Positions 12,000-23,139 of a stretch of DNA of 64,000 nt are shown piece by piece. The DNA comes from Druceiella hillmani (Eukaryota > Arthropoda > Insecta > Lepidoptera > Hepialidae): the NCBI GenBank assembly GCA_039881145.1, contig JAYKKI010000095.1, positions 372,001-436,000 on the forward strand, written 5' to 3'. A model generated the notes under the pieces. That model saw only the letters and a program-made list of their open reading frames with translations. It searched no databases and was not told the origin of the DNA. How positions within the stretch are numbered: the stretch's first letter is position 1; the number at the start of each line of letters is the position of its first letter. The position numbers and the translations under genes were made by a program.

Positions 12000-12890
12000 T
12001 ATTATTGAAAACTAGTGGACCGATTTCGGTGAGACTTAAACTGAAATAAAGCTTGGGATAACGACGTAAATTTGGAACATATTTGTTCCAAATCAAATAA
12101 TTCCTAAGTTATATTATTAGTGTCTTCCTGCGATCTTTTCTACTTATATTATTATATGAGTATCTTCTAAAATCTATTGGATCAATTTAAGTGATACTTT
12201 CACTGGAATAGTACTTAAGATTTAAGTGTAAATTTAAGCTAATTTTTGTCCTAATTGGATAATTTATGAGGATTTTTTGTCTTTCGGTAATTTTTCCTGT
12301 TTGTCCAATAGCGTCACACAAAAACTACTGGATCAATTTGAATAAGAATTTTACTGTAATAACTGTTGAGATTCAGTTTAAAATTCAGCTATTTTTTCCA
12401 TTTTAAATAATTTATAACAGATTATTTTGTCTTTTTTTACCGGATCGATTTGAAAGAAAATTTATTGAAATAATTCTTGAGATTCAGGTTAGAATTTGCT
12501 ACTTCTTTTCCTTTTGAAATGATTTATAAAGAATTGTTTTGTCTTTCGAACAGTTTTTCTGTTTATCAGATAGCATCACACAATAGCTACTGAAACAATT
12601 TAAATGAAATGTACGCTGGAATATTGCTTATAATTTTGCTTAAAACTTGTGCTACATTTTTTTTCTTCTTAAATAATTTATTACGAATTGTTTTTTCTTT
12701 CGGTCAGTTTTTTTGTTTATTCGATAGCATCACACAATAGCTAGTAGACCAATTTAAAAAAGATTACGTTGGAATATTGCTTATAATTTTGCATAAAACT
12801 TGAGCTAAATTTTTTTCCTTATTAAATGATTCCTAAGAGATTTTTTTACCTTTCGGTGTGTTTTTTTTCTTACCGATTTGTTTGAATATT
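12000..12890. repeat. Degenerate tandem field, period about 120-150 bp
   Basis: Words recur in order: 'tagcatcacacaatagcta', 'gaccaattta', 'ttggaatattgcttataattttgc', 'ttaaatgattt' and 'ttgtctttcggt'. They occur near 12310, 12425, 12580, 12730 and 12850. At least five diverged units are visible. The word 'ctaktggaccgattt' is common in insect repeats. No coding sequence was seen. Confidence 0.6.
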
Positions 12891-12899
12891 ATATCAAAA

Positions 12900-13690
12900 C
12901 TTTTATATCGATTGATGTAAACTCTCACTGAGATAACGAATAAAATTCCGTTAAGATCAAATACTGAGGCCTTTTATCGTGAAAGCCACGTAAGGACTTT
13001 GAAATTAAATTTTCAGCGCTCACATAATGACACTGCGGTAATTATGAATTTAAATGTCGCAACTAAGAGGTTATGGGTAAGTCTTCAAATTAACTGAATA
13101 GAATTAAAAAGATAAGTTTTACAGGCCCATAATATTACGTGATTTTTCAAAGTAGTATTTATATAATTACCTAGAAATAATGTAATTAAAATAAATTGTC
13201 ACACAATATATTTCTCGCCTCGATGAGGTTTTGACAAAACCGTATTTCAATTTATATTTTATTTATGACAGCAAAAATTGACATTGAATTCATTACACGT
13301 TATAGGATATATACATATACATGTACACACAGGTATATGTATGTGTACCATCTTCGTTTACTAATGTGATACAAGAATCGCTATACGTTAGATACGTACT
13401 TGGTAAATGTGTACTTTGTAAAACGTTTACAATGAAACAAAGATTTGAGGAATTAAAAATAAAACGTACGATAATATGGAAATAATATATAGAAATAAAA
13501 GTATACTCGATGATCAACGTTTTGCCTGCTTTCTCATTATTATTTTATACACTCACGTTGATTGTATGTACAGCACAATTATAAGAACACTAGCTTTTAT
13601 CATAAATGGCGTCAAGCTTTTCTACGTATGAATGGGGGAATTTAAATATCTCGAGTATTATTTATTCAATATTCACAGACAATGCGGCCC
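12900..13690. other. No gene recognised
   Basis: AT-rich sequence. A short region rich in 'tatacatatacatgtac' and 'gtatatgtatgtgtac' at 13305-13350 is partly palindromic. The minus-strand frame across it reflects the repeat. Confidence 0.5.
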
Positions 13691-13692
13691 TG

Positions 13693-14877
13693 CACTTGTA
13701 ATTAAATTATTTATTCAAAATGTCAACTATTTAATAACCTTCTTAAGAAATAAATGGATTTCATTAATTCAAAAACCTTCTTATGTAATAAATGAATGTT
13801 TTACAATGAAACTAAACCTGAAAATGAAAGAAATGGGAAAGAAATTTTAAGTTTCTTTGAAATGTAATATGCAATCAAACTTAGGAATTAAATATTTAAA
13901 TTATGAAACTATTCACATTCTAATTATTTTTAAAAGATTTAGCGTAAAACTCACATCGGAAAATAGTCTCTCCTACTCAAAATTAAAGGCACTTGTAATT
14001 AAGTAATTTATTCAAAATGTCAACTATTTACTAACCTTCTTAAAAAATAAATGGATTTCAATAATTCAAAAACCTTCTCATGTAACAAAATTAATTTTTT
14101 ACAATGAAACTAAACCCGAAAATGAAAGAAATGGGAAAGAAACTTCAAGTTTTTTGAAATGTAATATGCAATCAAACTTAGGAATTAAATATTTAAATTA
14201 TGAAACTATTCACATTCTAATTATTTTTAAAAGATTTAGCGTAAAACTCACATCGGAAAATAGTCTCTCCTACTCAAAATTAAAGGCACTTGTAATTAAA
14301 TTATTTATTCAAAATGTCAACTATTTACTAACCTTCTTAAGAAATAAATGGATTTCAATAATTCAAAAACCTTCTCATGTAACAAAATGAATTTTTTACA
14401 ATGAAACTAAACCCGAAAATGAAAGAAATGGGAAAGAAACTTCAAGTTTCTTGAAATGTAATATGCAATCAAACTTAGGAATTAAATATTTAAATTATGA
14501 AACTATTCACATTCTAATTATTTTTAAAAGATTTAGCGTAAAACTCACATCGGAAAATAGTCTCTCCTACTCAAAATTAAAGGCACTTGTAATTAAATTA
14601 TTTATTCAAAATGTCAACTATTTACTAACCTTCTTAAGAAATAAATGGATTTCAATAATTCAAAAACCTTCTCATGTAACAAAATGAATTTTTTACAATG
14701 AAACTAAACCCGAAAATGAAAGAAATGGGAAAGAAACTTCAAGTTTTTTGAAATGTAATATGCAATCAAACTTAGGAATTAAATATTTAAATTATGAAAC
14801 TATTCACGTTCTAATTATTTTTAAAAGATTTAGCGTAAAACTCACATCGGAAAATAGTCTCTCCTACTCAAAATTAA
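13693..14877. repeat. 297 bp tandem repeat, four units
   Basis: The word 'cacttgtaattaa' begins at 13693, 13990, 14287 and 14584, an exact 297 bp period. Homology stops at about 14877, so there are four units. Units 3 and 4 are nearly identical. Unit 1 is the most diverged (for example 'gaaaaacttcttatg' versus 'aaaccttctcatg'), as expected at an array edge. Identical 78-residue frames at 14154-14390 and 14451-14687 are by-products of the repeat. Confidence 0.95.
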
Positions 14878-14899
14878 CGATTGCGCGGGAAATAAACTT

Positions 14900-15780
14900 G
14901 TTTCGTTCAATTCAATAAAGATTCATGTTGTAATTCTGCATTTGTTTTTTTCTTTTATTCGAATTCATTTCCTTAAACTCACTTTTTCACTTAGTAAATG
15001 GTCAAAGGAGTATACTCAAAATGACCTAACGACGGGAAAAATAAAGGAAAATGGTGTATATTTCCATGTATTAAAAAAAATACATTAGGAATTCTTAATA
15101 TTTTGGTCTATTTTTTATTATTAATTTGTTGATAAATTAAAACTATATATACTATACGTGGGTAGTGCTATATATTAGCACAAGGCGAGTGTAAATTCTT
15201 TATGGTTTGTTCTTGTATGCCTATGTGGGAGTTAGTATTTAGCAACACGAAGAGATGGCGATAAGGTTGCCTTGGAAAAAAGCAGACACTCCAGGAAATT
15301 GACGTGCTTAGGAATAATTTTATTTCACTGCAAATCAAGTAATTACGTGAAACTCAAAAGATTGATCAATTAATTGCACGCCATTACATGTATGTAATTG
15401 GGGGCTTATTTAAAATTTAAATAAGTTAATTTATTTTATATACACGTTATAAGATTAATAAAGATTTAGATTCTAATGCCCCAAAATAAAATAAAAATAT
15501 CACGTTAAAAGTCGGTGTTGGATTACACTTCGTGTTAGTGAATACTTAGTTAATACACTCTTTGTGCCAAAATACTGTCTTAGAAATCCCATACGCGACA
15601 GAAAAGGGGCATAGTAAATTATAAAGAATTTCTATCTATATGATATATTTAGTGTTTTGATCATCCTATGATCACCAATATCGTATAATTAGTTAATAAA
15701 CATTAGAATAAATAAGATATATTTTGAAAAAAATCTAAATTAAAGGCAAATCTTTATGATTTTCAGAAAACTGAAAAAAT
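14900..15780. other. No feature seen
   Basis: AT-rich sequence without coding or repeat signal that I could support. Confidence 0.5.
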
Positions 15781-15785
15781 AACTC

Positions 15786-15896
15786 ATGGAACAGCAACTT
15801 GATGGAAGCGAAATAAATAATGAACACCGTCTAAGAGGAATTGAAGATGCAAATGCAATTAGAGCTAGCGACCCACGCCGGTTTCTGAATGCATAA
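15786..15896 (+). CDS. Short Glu/Arg-rich ORF, unrecognised
   Basis: An ATG opens a 36-residue frame starting MEQQLDGSEINNEHRLRG and ending DPRRFLNA. It is preceded by 'gattttcag', which could be a splice acceptor. The charged composition differs from the AT-driven frames around it. It may be a scrap of a transposon protein or chance. The family is not identified. Confidence 0.2.
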   Translation: MEQQLDGSEINNEHRLRGIEDANAIRASDPRRFLNA

Positions 15897-16075
15897 AAGC
15901 CGGCGCGTATGATTTTGCTTACTAAAAGCACAATTAAAATTTTAAACTCTTCGTTAGAAAATTACGGTAAGAACAATTTTGTCCCTAGAAGTTGAAGAAG
16001 ATAAGCATAAAATTTAATTTTAAGAAGATTAAGTAAATTTTCACAATAACATTCAAAAAGTGTATTTTAATGAAA

Positions 16076-16111
16076 GGACGTATTATTCTTTCTTTAAAGA
16101 ATAATACGTCC
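16076..16111. other. Perfect 16 bp hairpin, 4 nt loop
   Basis: GGACGTATTATTCTTT, then CTTT, then the exact reverse complement of the first arm. It is too short to be a whole element and has no T-run typical of a bacterial terminator. It may be the core of a collapsed inverted repeat. Confidence 0.9.
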
Positions 16112-16599
16112 GTAATGGATTTTTTTAATATATACCCATATGCTGTCTTGGACTGTATTGTAATTGTTTTTTTAATAAAACAATGTTGCTTTACGTCATT
16201 TCTATGTATTTTTAACGATTTGAGAAACTCATACCAAGATACCTCGGCGATTCTTCTTCCCACTTCAGGGAAATTTCTCGTTAAAAATTGTGTGATTTTC
16301 AAAAAAAATTCATAAAATTTTCATGTGTTTACTTTCCTCGTGAATAAATCCATCTACTAATGAAAATCGTAACCAAATTCATTCAGTAATTTCTACAAAA
16401 ATCGTGTACATACGACAGTAGATGAGGCGGAAGATTTTATTCCATAGTATTATTTTGACATTAAGTTTTAGCACCGTACGTTTTCTCCATATTACTGACC
16501 TAATAATCGTATTTATGTAAACTATATAATTATGGCCAATCTTAAATACTACATATTTATATAAGAACTAAGGTTGAATGCATAAGTGAAACGTTTTGT

Positions 16600-16727
16600 T
16601 TTTTTTTGGATTTTCATAAGGCGCGCGTTGACATAATAATAATATACCATTAACGTTCGGGAGTTTTCGTGCGTCTCCAGTTGTTTCTACTTCTTTTTTT
16701 ATGTATACGTTCTTAACAATCTCTACG
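16600..16727 (-). other. Coding-like segment, exon candidate
   Basis: The minus strand has 'tgtgttttgcttag' as a possible acceptor at 16728-16729. It is followed by an open frame reading VEIVKNVYIKKEVETTGDA then RKLPNVNGILLLCQRAPYE. The composition looks more like protein than the surroundings. Its phase does not join directly to the candidate exon at 17190-17359. No clear donor and no recognised family. Confidence 0.2.
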
Positions 16728-16873
16728 CTAAGCAAAACACATGTCATTCTAGGACTCATCCGTTTTGATTTATTGTGTCACAATTAGTCTTCATTACTTT
16801 ATTTCTCATTATTCCGTAATTTTATTTCTTGTCTGGTGACAAAAAGTAATAGGTTGAATTTTTATCGTCGATA

Positions 16874-17060
16874 CTATGACACACAACTTGTTTTGTAAGC
16901 ACCGATGGAAACACTGAAGGAATCAGTCGGTTCACTTTTCTTTGGACGTCTCTTTGAGGGCCTTTCCGAAGGCAGACATTGCTTCTTCGACATTCGGAAA
17001 TCATATTCTTTGTAGTTAATTTTTATCTTGGGAATAAATACAAATTGTAGTGTGTGAGTT
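16874..17060 (-). other. Coding-like segment open in more than one frame
   Basis: One minus frame reads MSKKQCLPSERPSKRRPKKS, with a basic Arg/Lys/Pro cluster. Another reads SECRRSNVCLRKGPQRDVQR. Both stay open over about 130 bases at higher GC than the flanks. I cannot say which, if either, was coding. It may be the remains of a transposon ORF or an exon of an unknown gene. Confidence 0.2.
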
Positions 17061-17189
17061 GTGGGTTTATGACACATTTAAATATTCGTTCATTCATCTA
17101 GCTAATTGTGTAGAGACATTGTTGTGACGAAGAAGAGTTTTATTATGAGTGCTCTCGAACTTTTCCCAAAACTGCAGGCAAATGTTTAC

Positions 17190-17359
17190 CGATATAAAAT
17201 TCGGCGGTAATTGTCCTTTCATATCCAGAATCCTTGCATAATAACTCGTTCTGTCTGAAGAAAGAGTACCATCATTATTCCAAAACTTGGTTATTTCTTC
17301 ACGTTTATTCACATAGACGTGATAAGCACAATTTGCAAATTTCCACCAACTTAGAAAAA
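17190..17359 (-). CDS. Candidate internal exon, unknown protein
   Basis: On the minus strand a strong pyrimidine tract ending 'ttgttccatttag' (acceptor at 17360-17361) precedes a 170-base open segment. It ends at 'atatcg' followed by GTAAAC, a good donor. The segment codes FLSWWKFANCAYHVYVN, then KREEITKFWNNDGTLSSDR, then TSYYARILDMKGQLPPNFIS. The mix of Trp, Asp, Gly and Pro is unlike the Lys/Asn/Ile/Phe-rich chance frames nearby. Length is 2 + 56 codons, ending in phase 0. I do not recognise the family. It could be a real exon in a long-intron gene or an old transposon piece. Confidence 0.35.
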
Positions 17360-17402
17360 CTAAATGGAACAAAGTAACAAAAAAGGTAAAGAAAAAATTC
17401 AA

Positions 17403-18460
17403 TATGTAACTTAATTATAACATTTTCAAAATTTTTATTTATTTTTAATACCATTACTTCAAATGGCCAGTTCTACATAACTACGCTCGTAATGCGTCGT
17501 GCTGAGTACGCTAAATATTGCCACACAACAACGCCGAACTGATATATGTCACTGGTCTGACTAATGCTAAAATTATTTAAAACTTAATTTTATAGAACGT
17601 TTAATTTTGACATCATAACTACATTATTCATTTTTAAATGATTTTTGTTATACATTAATATTCAATGATATTTCAACATATAATATATTCTTATTATTAT
17701 ATTTACAGAATTATACTCTTAAATGCCTAATCACCCCATTTAGACTTTCTTACAAAAGTAGTTAAATAGTAAGTTATACTCCATAGTGATTTGGAACATT
17801 TGTATTATAATTTCTCCCGTAAACACTTAAGTACTCTATTCATAACATGAAATAAGCTTGAAGTTTCCATGTATTACCTGTAAGCAAACCTACAATTATT
17901 TTACCATTAATAGAGTTATTAGTTCAGCTTCCGAAGGCTGCATGAATATTCCAAAGGGAAATAATTTGAAATGGTAATTCTCCTTGCGCTGTGGTATTTT
18001 TTTCCGCTTAAAAAAAAGTCAATAAATAAAAAAAATATATTCCTACTTAAGCAGATAATTATAATTATTGCTATGGTGTATTCACCCTTTTTATGGGTCA
18101 GAATTAATCTAACTCAACTTTTCCCCGGTTTTATTGTGTACTCTTTGTATCACTTCGATTTTAAATTAGCGTTATGTCAGGAGTGTTTCTATGTATCCCC
18201 TCACCAGCTTTTTGACATTTATATTCCTTTAGGTGAGTGGTTTTTTGCATACAAATTAAGAAATATTCTTTTTTTTTGTATTCCCAATGAATAGTTAGCA
18301 TTTTATTCTATTAATTCTAGAGAGTAGATAACAATTTATAAATGACAAATTTGTATACAAAAAAAACTTTTCAAATGATGAACATTTGTATTTAATTATT
18401 TACACAAACCAAAATATGGACAATAAATAAATAAATTATTAACGCATTAAAATCCTTCAT
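17403..18460. other. No gene recognised
   Basis: The open frame at 17971-18294 (107 residues) is rich in Phe, Ile, Leu and Lys and carries no motif. I regard it as chance in AT-rich DNA. Confidence 0.5.
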
Positions 18461-18469
18461 TCACTTTTT

Positions 18470-18660
18470 GGGTTCAGTATTCTAAAAAAATAAAACCTTT
18501 AGAAATTCACTTACATATCCGTCTGTCCGCCTGCCAACTGTACTTCTGTCATATTCGTTTTTCTCAAAAATGTTTAATGTATAAATATGAAATTTGTTAG
18601 ATAGTTGTTCTCAGATATTTGGCCCTAGCTGCGTAATTTGTAATCTTATGCCATTGCACT
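18470..18660 (+). repeat. GGTTCC-type insect dispersed repeat, fragment
   Basis: 'tttgggttcagtattctaaa', 'aaaacctttag', 'tatccgtctgtccgcctgcc' and 'tttctcaaaaatg...gaaatttgttagatagttgttc' follow the order seen in this repeat family. It abuts the Helitron-like remnant. Confidence 0.5.
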
Positions 18661-18759
18661 ATTAATTGCACCATGGTTACGCATTAGTGGCATGGAAACA
18701 ACACATTTTAATCTTAGCTTACATAAAGACATTCCTAGTAAGCCCAAAGAGTTGAGAAA

Positions 18760-19080
18760 TACTACATTTATGCGCACCTGGTAATTCTAAAAAGTTGAGG
18801 AACTCCACAATTGTGTCCATAATGTTATCCACTGATTGATGATCTAGGATTTCCCCTTCTATTTTTGACATAACCTTTTCATTCATTTGTCCTACTGCTT
18901 CATTAGTCGGTACTTAAATTGCTCTTTCATATAACCAATCAATATTAGTTGCGTTCATTTGCAGTTTAAATATCTTGTTCATAAATTCCTTTAAACTAAT
19001 AAAAACATTCCATAATTTGTAATTTTATATTATCGTTCTACTAATATTTGCTGCAATATTAGTGCTGCCTACACAGACTT
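18760..19080 (-). pseudogene. Helitron-like (PIF1-type) helicase remnant
   Basis: The minus strand reads, across a few stops, SLKEFMNKIF, NATNIDWLYERAI, VPTNEAVGQMNEKV, IEGEILDHQSVDNIMDTIVE and FLNFLELPGAH. This follows the order of the PIF1-type helicase of Helitrons, where I expect '..WLCERAILAPKN..VNEIN.KI', then a 'S.DSV' stretch, then 'EFLNSL.PPG.PPH'. In-frame stops lie after ERAI and past GAHKC. The rep nuclease end was not found. It is a fragment from memory-based comparison. Confidence 0.65.
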
Positions 19081-19221
19081 TCAGAAGAGTAGCTCCGTAT
19101 TTTTCTGATTTTATGTCATTCTAGAGTTTACAGACTAATATTTGTAGACAGGCTATTTTTTTACATAATCCCATAAACTCGATGTTTTTAAACATGAATT
19201 TATTTTACCTACCGGTGTGGT

Positions 19222-19350
19222 CCTAGTTACTATAGACCGAGTCTTCCTGTAGTTACCAGCCCGCAATACCACCAATCCTTCCATGCTACTTTCTAGTTAC
19301 TATAGACCGAGTCTCCCTGTAGTTACCAGCCCGCAATCCTCCTATGATAC
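19222..19350. repeat. Two-copy 65 bp tandem repeat
   Basis: 'ctagttactatagaccgagt' begins at about 19228 and 19293. Each is followed by 'cttcctgtagttaccagcccgcaat' with one or two changes. It is GC-richer than its surroundings and lies beside the Helitron-like remnant. Confidence 0.85.
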
Positions 19351-19359
19351 TTTGGATAT

Positions 19360-19930
19360 TATTAAAATCTTTCGTAATCCGTTTCAATGCACTTTTGTGG
19401 TGATTGTACATTTTTCCTAAACTTATAGCTTAGGTTGGTATAACATTCGTCCACGATAGTTCTTTTTTGTCATAATGAAATTCAGTGTTTTTCACGGGCT
19501 AAATTCAATGGTAATTAAAACAGAATGCGTCGTTCGCCCACCACTGCAATACTTTTTCTTCTATTTGAGCATGGAATAGATTAAAAGTTAAAGTTGCGAG
19601 TTTTGAGTTTTATGCACTTGTTTTGATCGCTGAACGTCTTCCGTTAATTGTTATTATAAAGAAGACTTATCGTAATCCATTTTTTGTGTTAAATCCGTGC
19701 TTATTTCTCCAATTCAATGCCTTCTATCAATCTTGTAAAATAGTGAATCTTCTCTAATTATTATTATAAGTCGATTTTCCAGCTTTGCTAGCCCTTCATT
19801 GTAAATTAAGTCATTTTGTATAATATTAGCATGGTGTTCTCACACTCTGTGTATCAACTAACAATAACATCTATCATGTTACTTTTATATCTTTTTAAAA
19901 TTTTTTGAGGGTTAAAAAGTCGGCAAATCG
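19360..19930. other. No gene recognised
   Basis: No supported feature. The composition is slightly less AT-rich than average, so further transposon remains are possible. Confidence 0.4.
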
Positions 19931-19931
19931 C

Positions 19932-19975
19932 TAATAATAATAATAATATAATTTATTTGTCGATACAAATAAAAC
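19932..19975. repeat. (AAT)n tract with LINE-tail appearance
   Basis: 'gctaataataataataatataatttatttg' resembles the trinucleotide tail of a retroposed element. A similar tract lies at 58675-58695. No attached element body was found. Confidence 0.5.
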
Positions 19976-20159
19976 GGGTAAATTAATAGATATGTACAGA
20001 CATTTTCTTAGAGCTAATGACAATAATAAAATAAAAAATTATGTTACACGCCCTGACTTTGAATTTTCCAATATTTTATCCACAAAAAGGTAACTAGCTC
20101 GGCTTGTGCATTTATGTTATAAGCATCACCGATACGGCTAGTTTACATTTATCACCTGT

Positions 20160-20275
20160 TGATACACACACACATGTATACGCAAGTATATACTCATACA
20201 GACATATATACATACACATGTACATACACAATAATGTTAATACTTATTTTTAATACAGGTTTAATATACACATAC
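20160..20275. repeat. Imperfect (CA)/(TACA) microsatellite
   Basis: Runs of 'acacacacacatgtata', 'catacagacatatatacatacacatgtacatacaca' and 'acacatacacatt' make up this short, impure repeat. Confidence 0.7.
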
Positions 20276-20601
20276 ACATTATTACTCATAGAGGAAACAT
20301 AGTATAAAGAAAAGAAGATACTAATAATAAATATAATATAAATCAAATGATTTCGAAAAGTTGATATTTTCCTTTTATTCCGTTTGCTTTTACTGGGTCA
20401 AAAGCCACTTAAGGATTGACCTTTTAAAAGTAGTCATGGATCCAAATAATAAAGGAAAAACTCTCACCTTGGTTGCTGGCCTACATTATACGGTCTTTAT
20501 CAATGTTAATTCCCTATCGCTGTCATTCTTTCAAAAATCTTTCACTTTAAACATTTCTCTGACCGTTGGTATATCCTGACCAATATATTTGTTTAAGATA
20601 T

Positions 20602-20823
20602 TCAAAAAAGATTGGCCCTCGGACATGGTCTAGCAGCATTCTTAAGCAAAAACCTTCCGCGTTGATGATATGCACCGTATAAGCTATACTTAAAGAATTT
20701 TCCCATATAACGCCGGACAAGTTCCGAACGGGTGTTTCTTGAATTAGTATTTATGACTTTGCAAGTATAATATTTTGGTGCCTCTACATATCGAACAGTT
20801 TTCACAAAATTATTCTTTTGCAA
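20602..20823 (-). pseudogene. Unidentified coding-like remnant
   Basis: The 73-residue minus frame ends GAYHQRGRFLLKNAARPCPR with a conventional composition. Downstream, the next 180 bases also give protein-like stretches (GQDIPTVREMFKVKDF, then stops). It may be part of an old transposon protein. I do not recognise it. Confidence 0.25.
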
Positions 20824-21345
20824 AGTTTAAAATACTGAGCAAGTGTAGTTGCAAGTGTATCGATCAGCACTTTTTTCATTAAATTTGGCCGTTCATCACC
20901 CTCTCTGTGTACCTAGAGTGCATAATGGTGAAATGTCTTTCGTGCAATGGAAACTCTAAACACCACCACACGGCCTCTTTGCTGTTAACGTAATATTTTG
21001 GTACCTCAACATATCGAATAGTTTCCACAAAACTATCCTTCCACAAAGATCAGAAAATTAAGCAAGTGTAGTTGCAAGTGTATCGATCATCGCTTTTTTC
21101 ATTAAACCTGGCCGTTCACCACTATCTCAGTATAACGTAATATTTTGGTACCTCAACATATCGAATAGTTTCCACAAAACTATCCTTCCACAAAGATCAG
21201 AAAATTAAGCAAGTGTAGTTGCAAGTGTATCGATCATCGCTTTTTTCATTAAACCTGGCCGTTCACCACTATCTCAGTACACACAAAGTGCATTAATGGA
21301 AACTCTAAAGGCCACCACATGGCCTCTTTGCTGTTGACGTAATAG
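20765..21345. repeat. Three-copy repeat, tandem period about 148 bp
   Basis: 'aatattttggtacctcaacatatcgaa' starts near 20770 (variant), 20991 and 21138. Each is followed by 'caagtgtagttgcaagtgta' and 'cattaaacctggccgttcac'. The second and third units are nearly identical, 147-148 bp apart. The first is older and has extra sequence ('tgcataatggtgaaatgtctttcgtgcaatgg'). The block 'ggaaactctaaa..ccaccaca' closes units 1 and 3. Confidence 0.9.
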
Positions 21346-21578
21346 CGGCATTAATATTTACGTATTTTATCGATGGTATTTATGTGCTCTATATTTCTGA
21401 AATCGAAAATGACATGATGATTGCCTTTATTTATATATTTCGAATTACACTTTGTTGCAACCATTAAGTCTCTACATATATGCGGTTGTTAAATATTTCT
21501 GATAAGATAAGGAAATAATACATCACTATACCCTATTATTATCGACTATTGTCTTGCGATGTGTACAATTCCAAAGTT

Positions 21579-21737
21579 TTATAGAGTCATTTCGACTTCC
21601 GTCTTCTCGTGCTCTTTGTCGATATAAGTGATGTACATTTTAATTTTGAACGGTCTCTTTCTGCAGTTTACGTCAAAAGTTTTAGTCCATTTCTTACTTT
21701 CATGCAAAGAGATTGAGGATTTAGAGGACTGAAGGGA
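21579..21737 (-). other. Coding-like minus frame, unrecognised
   Basis: The minus strand reads LQSSKSSISLHESKKWTKT, then FDVNCRKRPFKIKMYITY, then IDKEHEKTEVEMTL and a stop. 'gtcccttcag' could be an acceptor within it. The charged, balanced composition stands out from the AT background. It may be the last exon of something or an old transposon piece. Confidence 0.25.
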
Positions 21738-21739
21738 CC

Positions 21740-23138
21740 ACAAATTATATATTTAACCGTAATGACATAGAGTGTTTTGTCATTGGTGTTTCTGCACTGA
21801 CGATATTATAAATTTGATTGTCTTTTTAGTAAACAAAAATGTGAACATGTGATTGGTCATAATTCTGCTTTTCTATAGCGTTTAATGTTTCGTCACATAT
21901 TTTTCCTTTAATTAAAATCAACATCAGTTTTTTCCACTACTAATCTAAAGTCTTGTAATAATTTCATGACTGTCAATAGCGCTATGTCTCAGTATTAATT
22001 AGTTTTTATTTCAATTAATTTGTATTACATGTGTAATTAATATGAACGGTCATAACCTTGCATACAAGCAAATTTATCTTGAGTCTATTCATGGAGGTAC
22101 CGTGAGCTGTTCACAAATAATGAATGTAGAACAATAAACTTGCCTTAAAGATTCAAATTTGCATCATTTGCTACGATGAATCGTAGATGGATATAATACT
22201 CCGATCTTAACTTAGTCTGATTCATTTGAATATGTCTCATTCCTCCATTTTCATCTACAACCTAACCTAATTCGATATAAAACTGATTGACCAGTTATCT
22301 ATGTCATGGTATAGTGTTGAAATCGTTGTCTATTATCATAAAATTATAGGCGTAAAAATACATAAATCACATCATTTTACTCCGCAATATGAAGCTGGTT
22401 GCTGGGTCGATTTTAAAGGATTTCCTTCCTGTCCCTTACTAAAAATAATCAAATATTCAATTGCCTCATAATATGTACCTGTCTCAGGTAACCTAAATCA
22501 AGAAGAAGTTTCAATATATAATCATATTTCCAATTTTATTTAATAACGCTGTAATTCATTACAATCTTACAACGTAGAATTGTTAATATTTCTTCCAGTT
22601 GGCATAGTATTTAGAGTGAAATATTTCCACCAGAATAATACATACTAGCTGTCAATTCTTAAAATTTAAGTGTTGGTAAAACTAACTATCATCATTGAAA
22701 GCCTTCCGCGTAGTATACTTAAACGCACCTCTCCACTCTTATTGACGTTCTGCATTTAAATGATGCCATATTAAATAGTTTAATTGCGTCTGCCAACTAT
22801 GAAATACGCGGGATGTTTGGTATCCAAGGTCTGGTGGACCTGATATTGTTTCAATATCTTTGCAGTTCTAAGAGAAGTATTACTTTAAAGAGTTATTAGA
22901 AATCGATGTAATTTCGTTTTGTTAAATTTTTTAGAAGAAACTTATCTAACTACCATAATTTACGCACTAGTCTACAAATCAAAAATACCTAAAAAAGTAT
23001 TTAAATTAAAAACAGACAAAAATAAATAACACTATGCAACACAAAAAAAATCAATGGTATCCCGAATGGTAATTCGTATAAAGCATACTTAGTGAAATAC
23101 AGAAAACACTTTTTTATTTAGATATCACGTAAAAAATA
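21740..23138. other. No gene recognised
   Basis: AT-rich sequence with no coding motif. Its right part may hold the upstream end of the element carrying the transposase-like pseudogene; no terminal inverted repeat was identified. Confidence 0.4.
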
Positions 23139-23139
23139 G

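Noticed and set aside
14154..14687. Two identical 78-residue frames that look like duplicated small genes
   Set aside because: They are successive units of the 297 bp tandem repeat; the frame is AT-driven and has no motif.
17971..18294. 107-residue possible membrane protein
   Set aside because: Phe/Ile/Leu/Lys content is what AT-rich random DNA gives; no ordered helices, motif or splice context.
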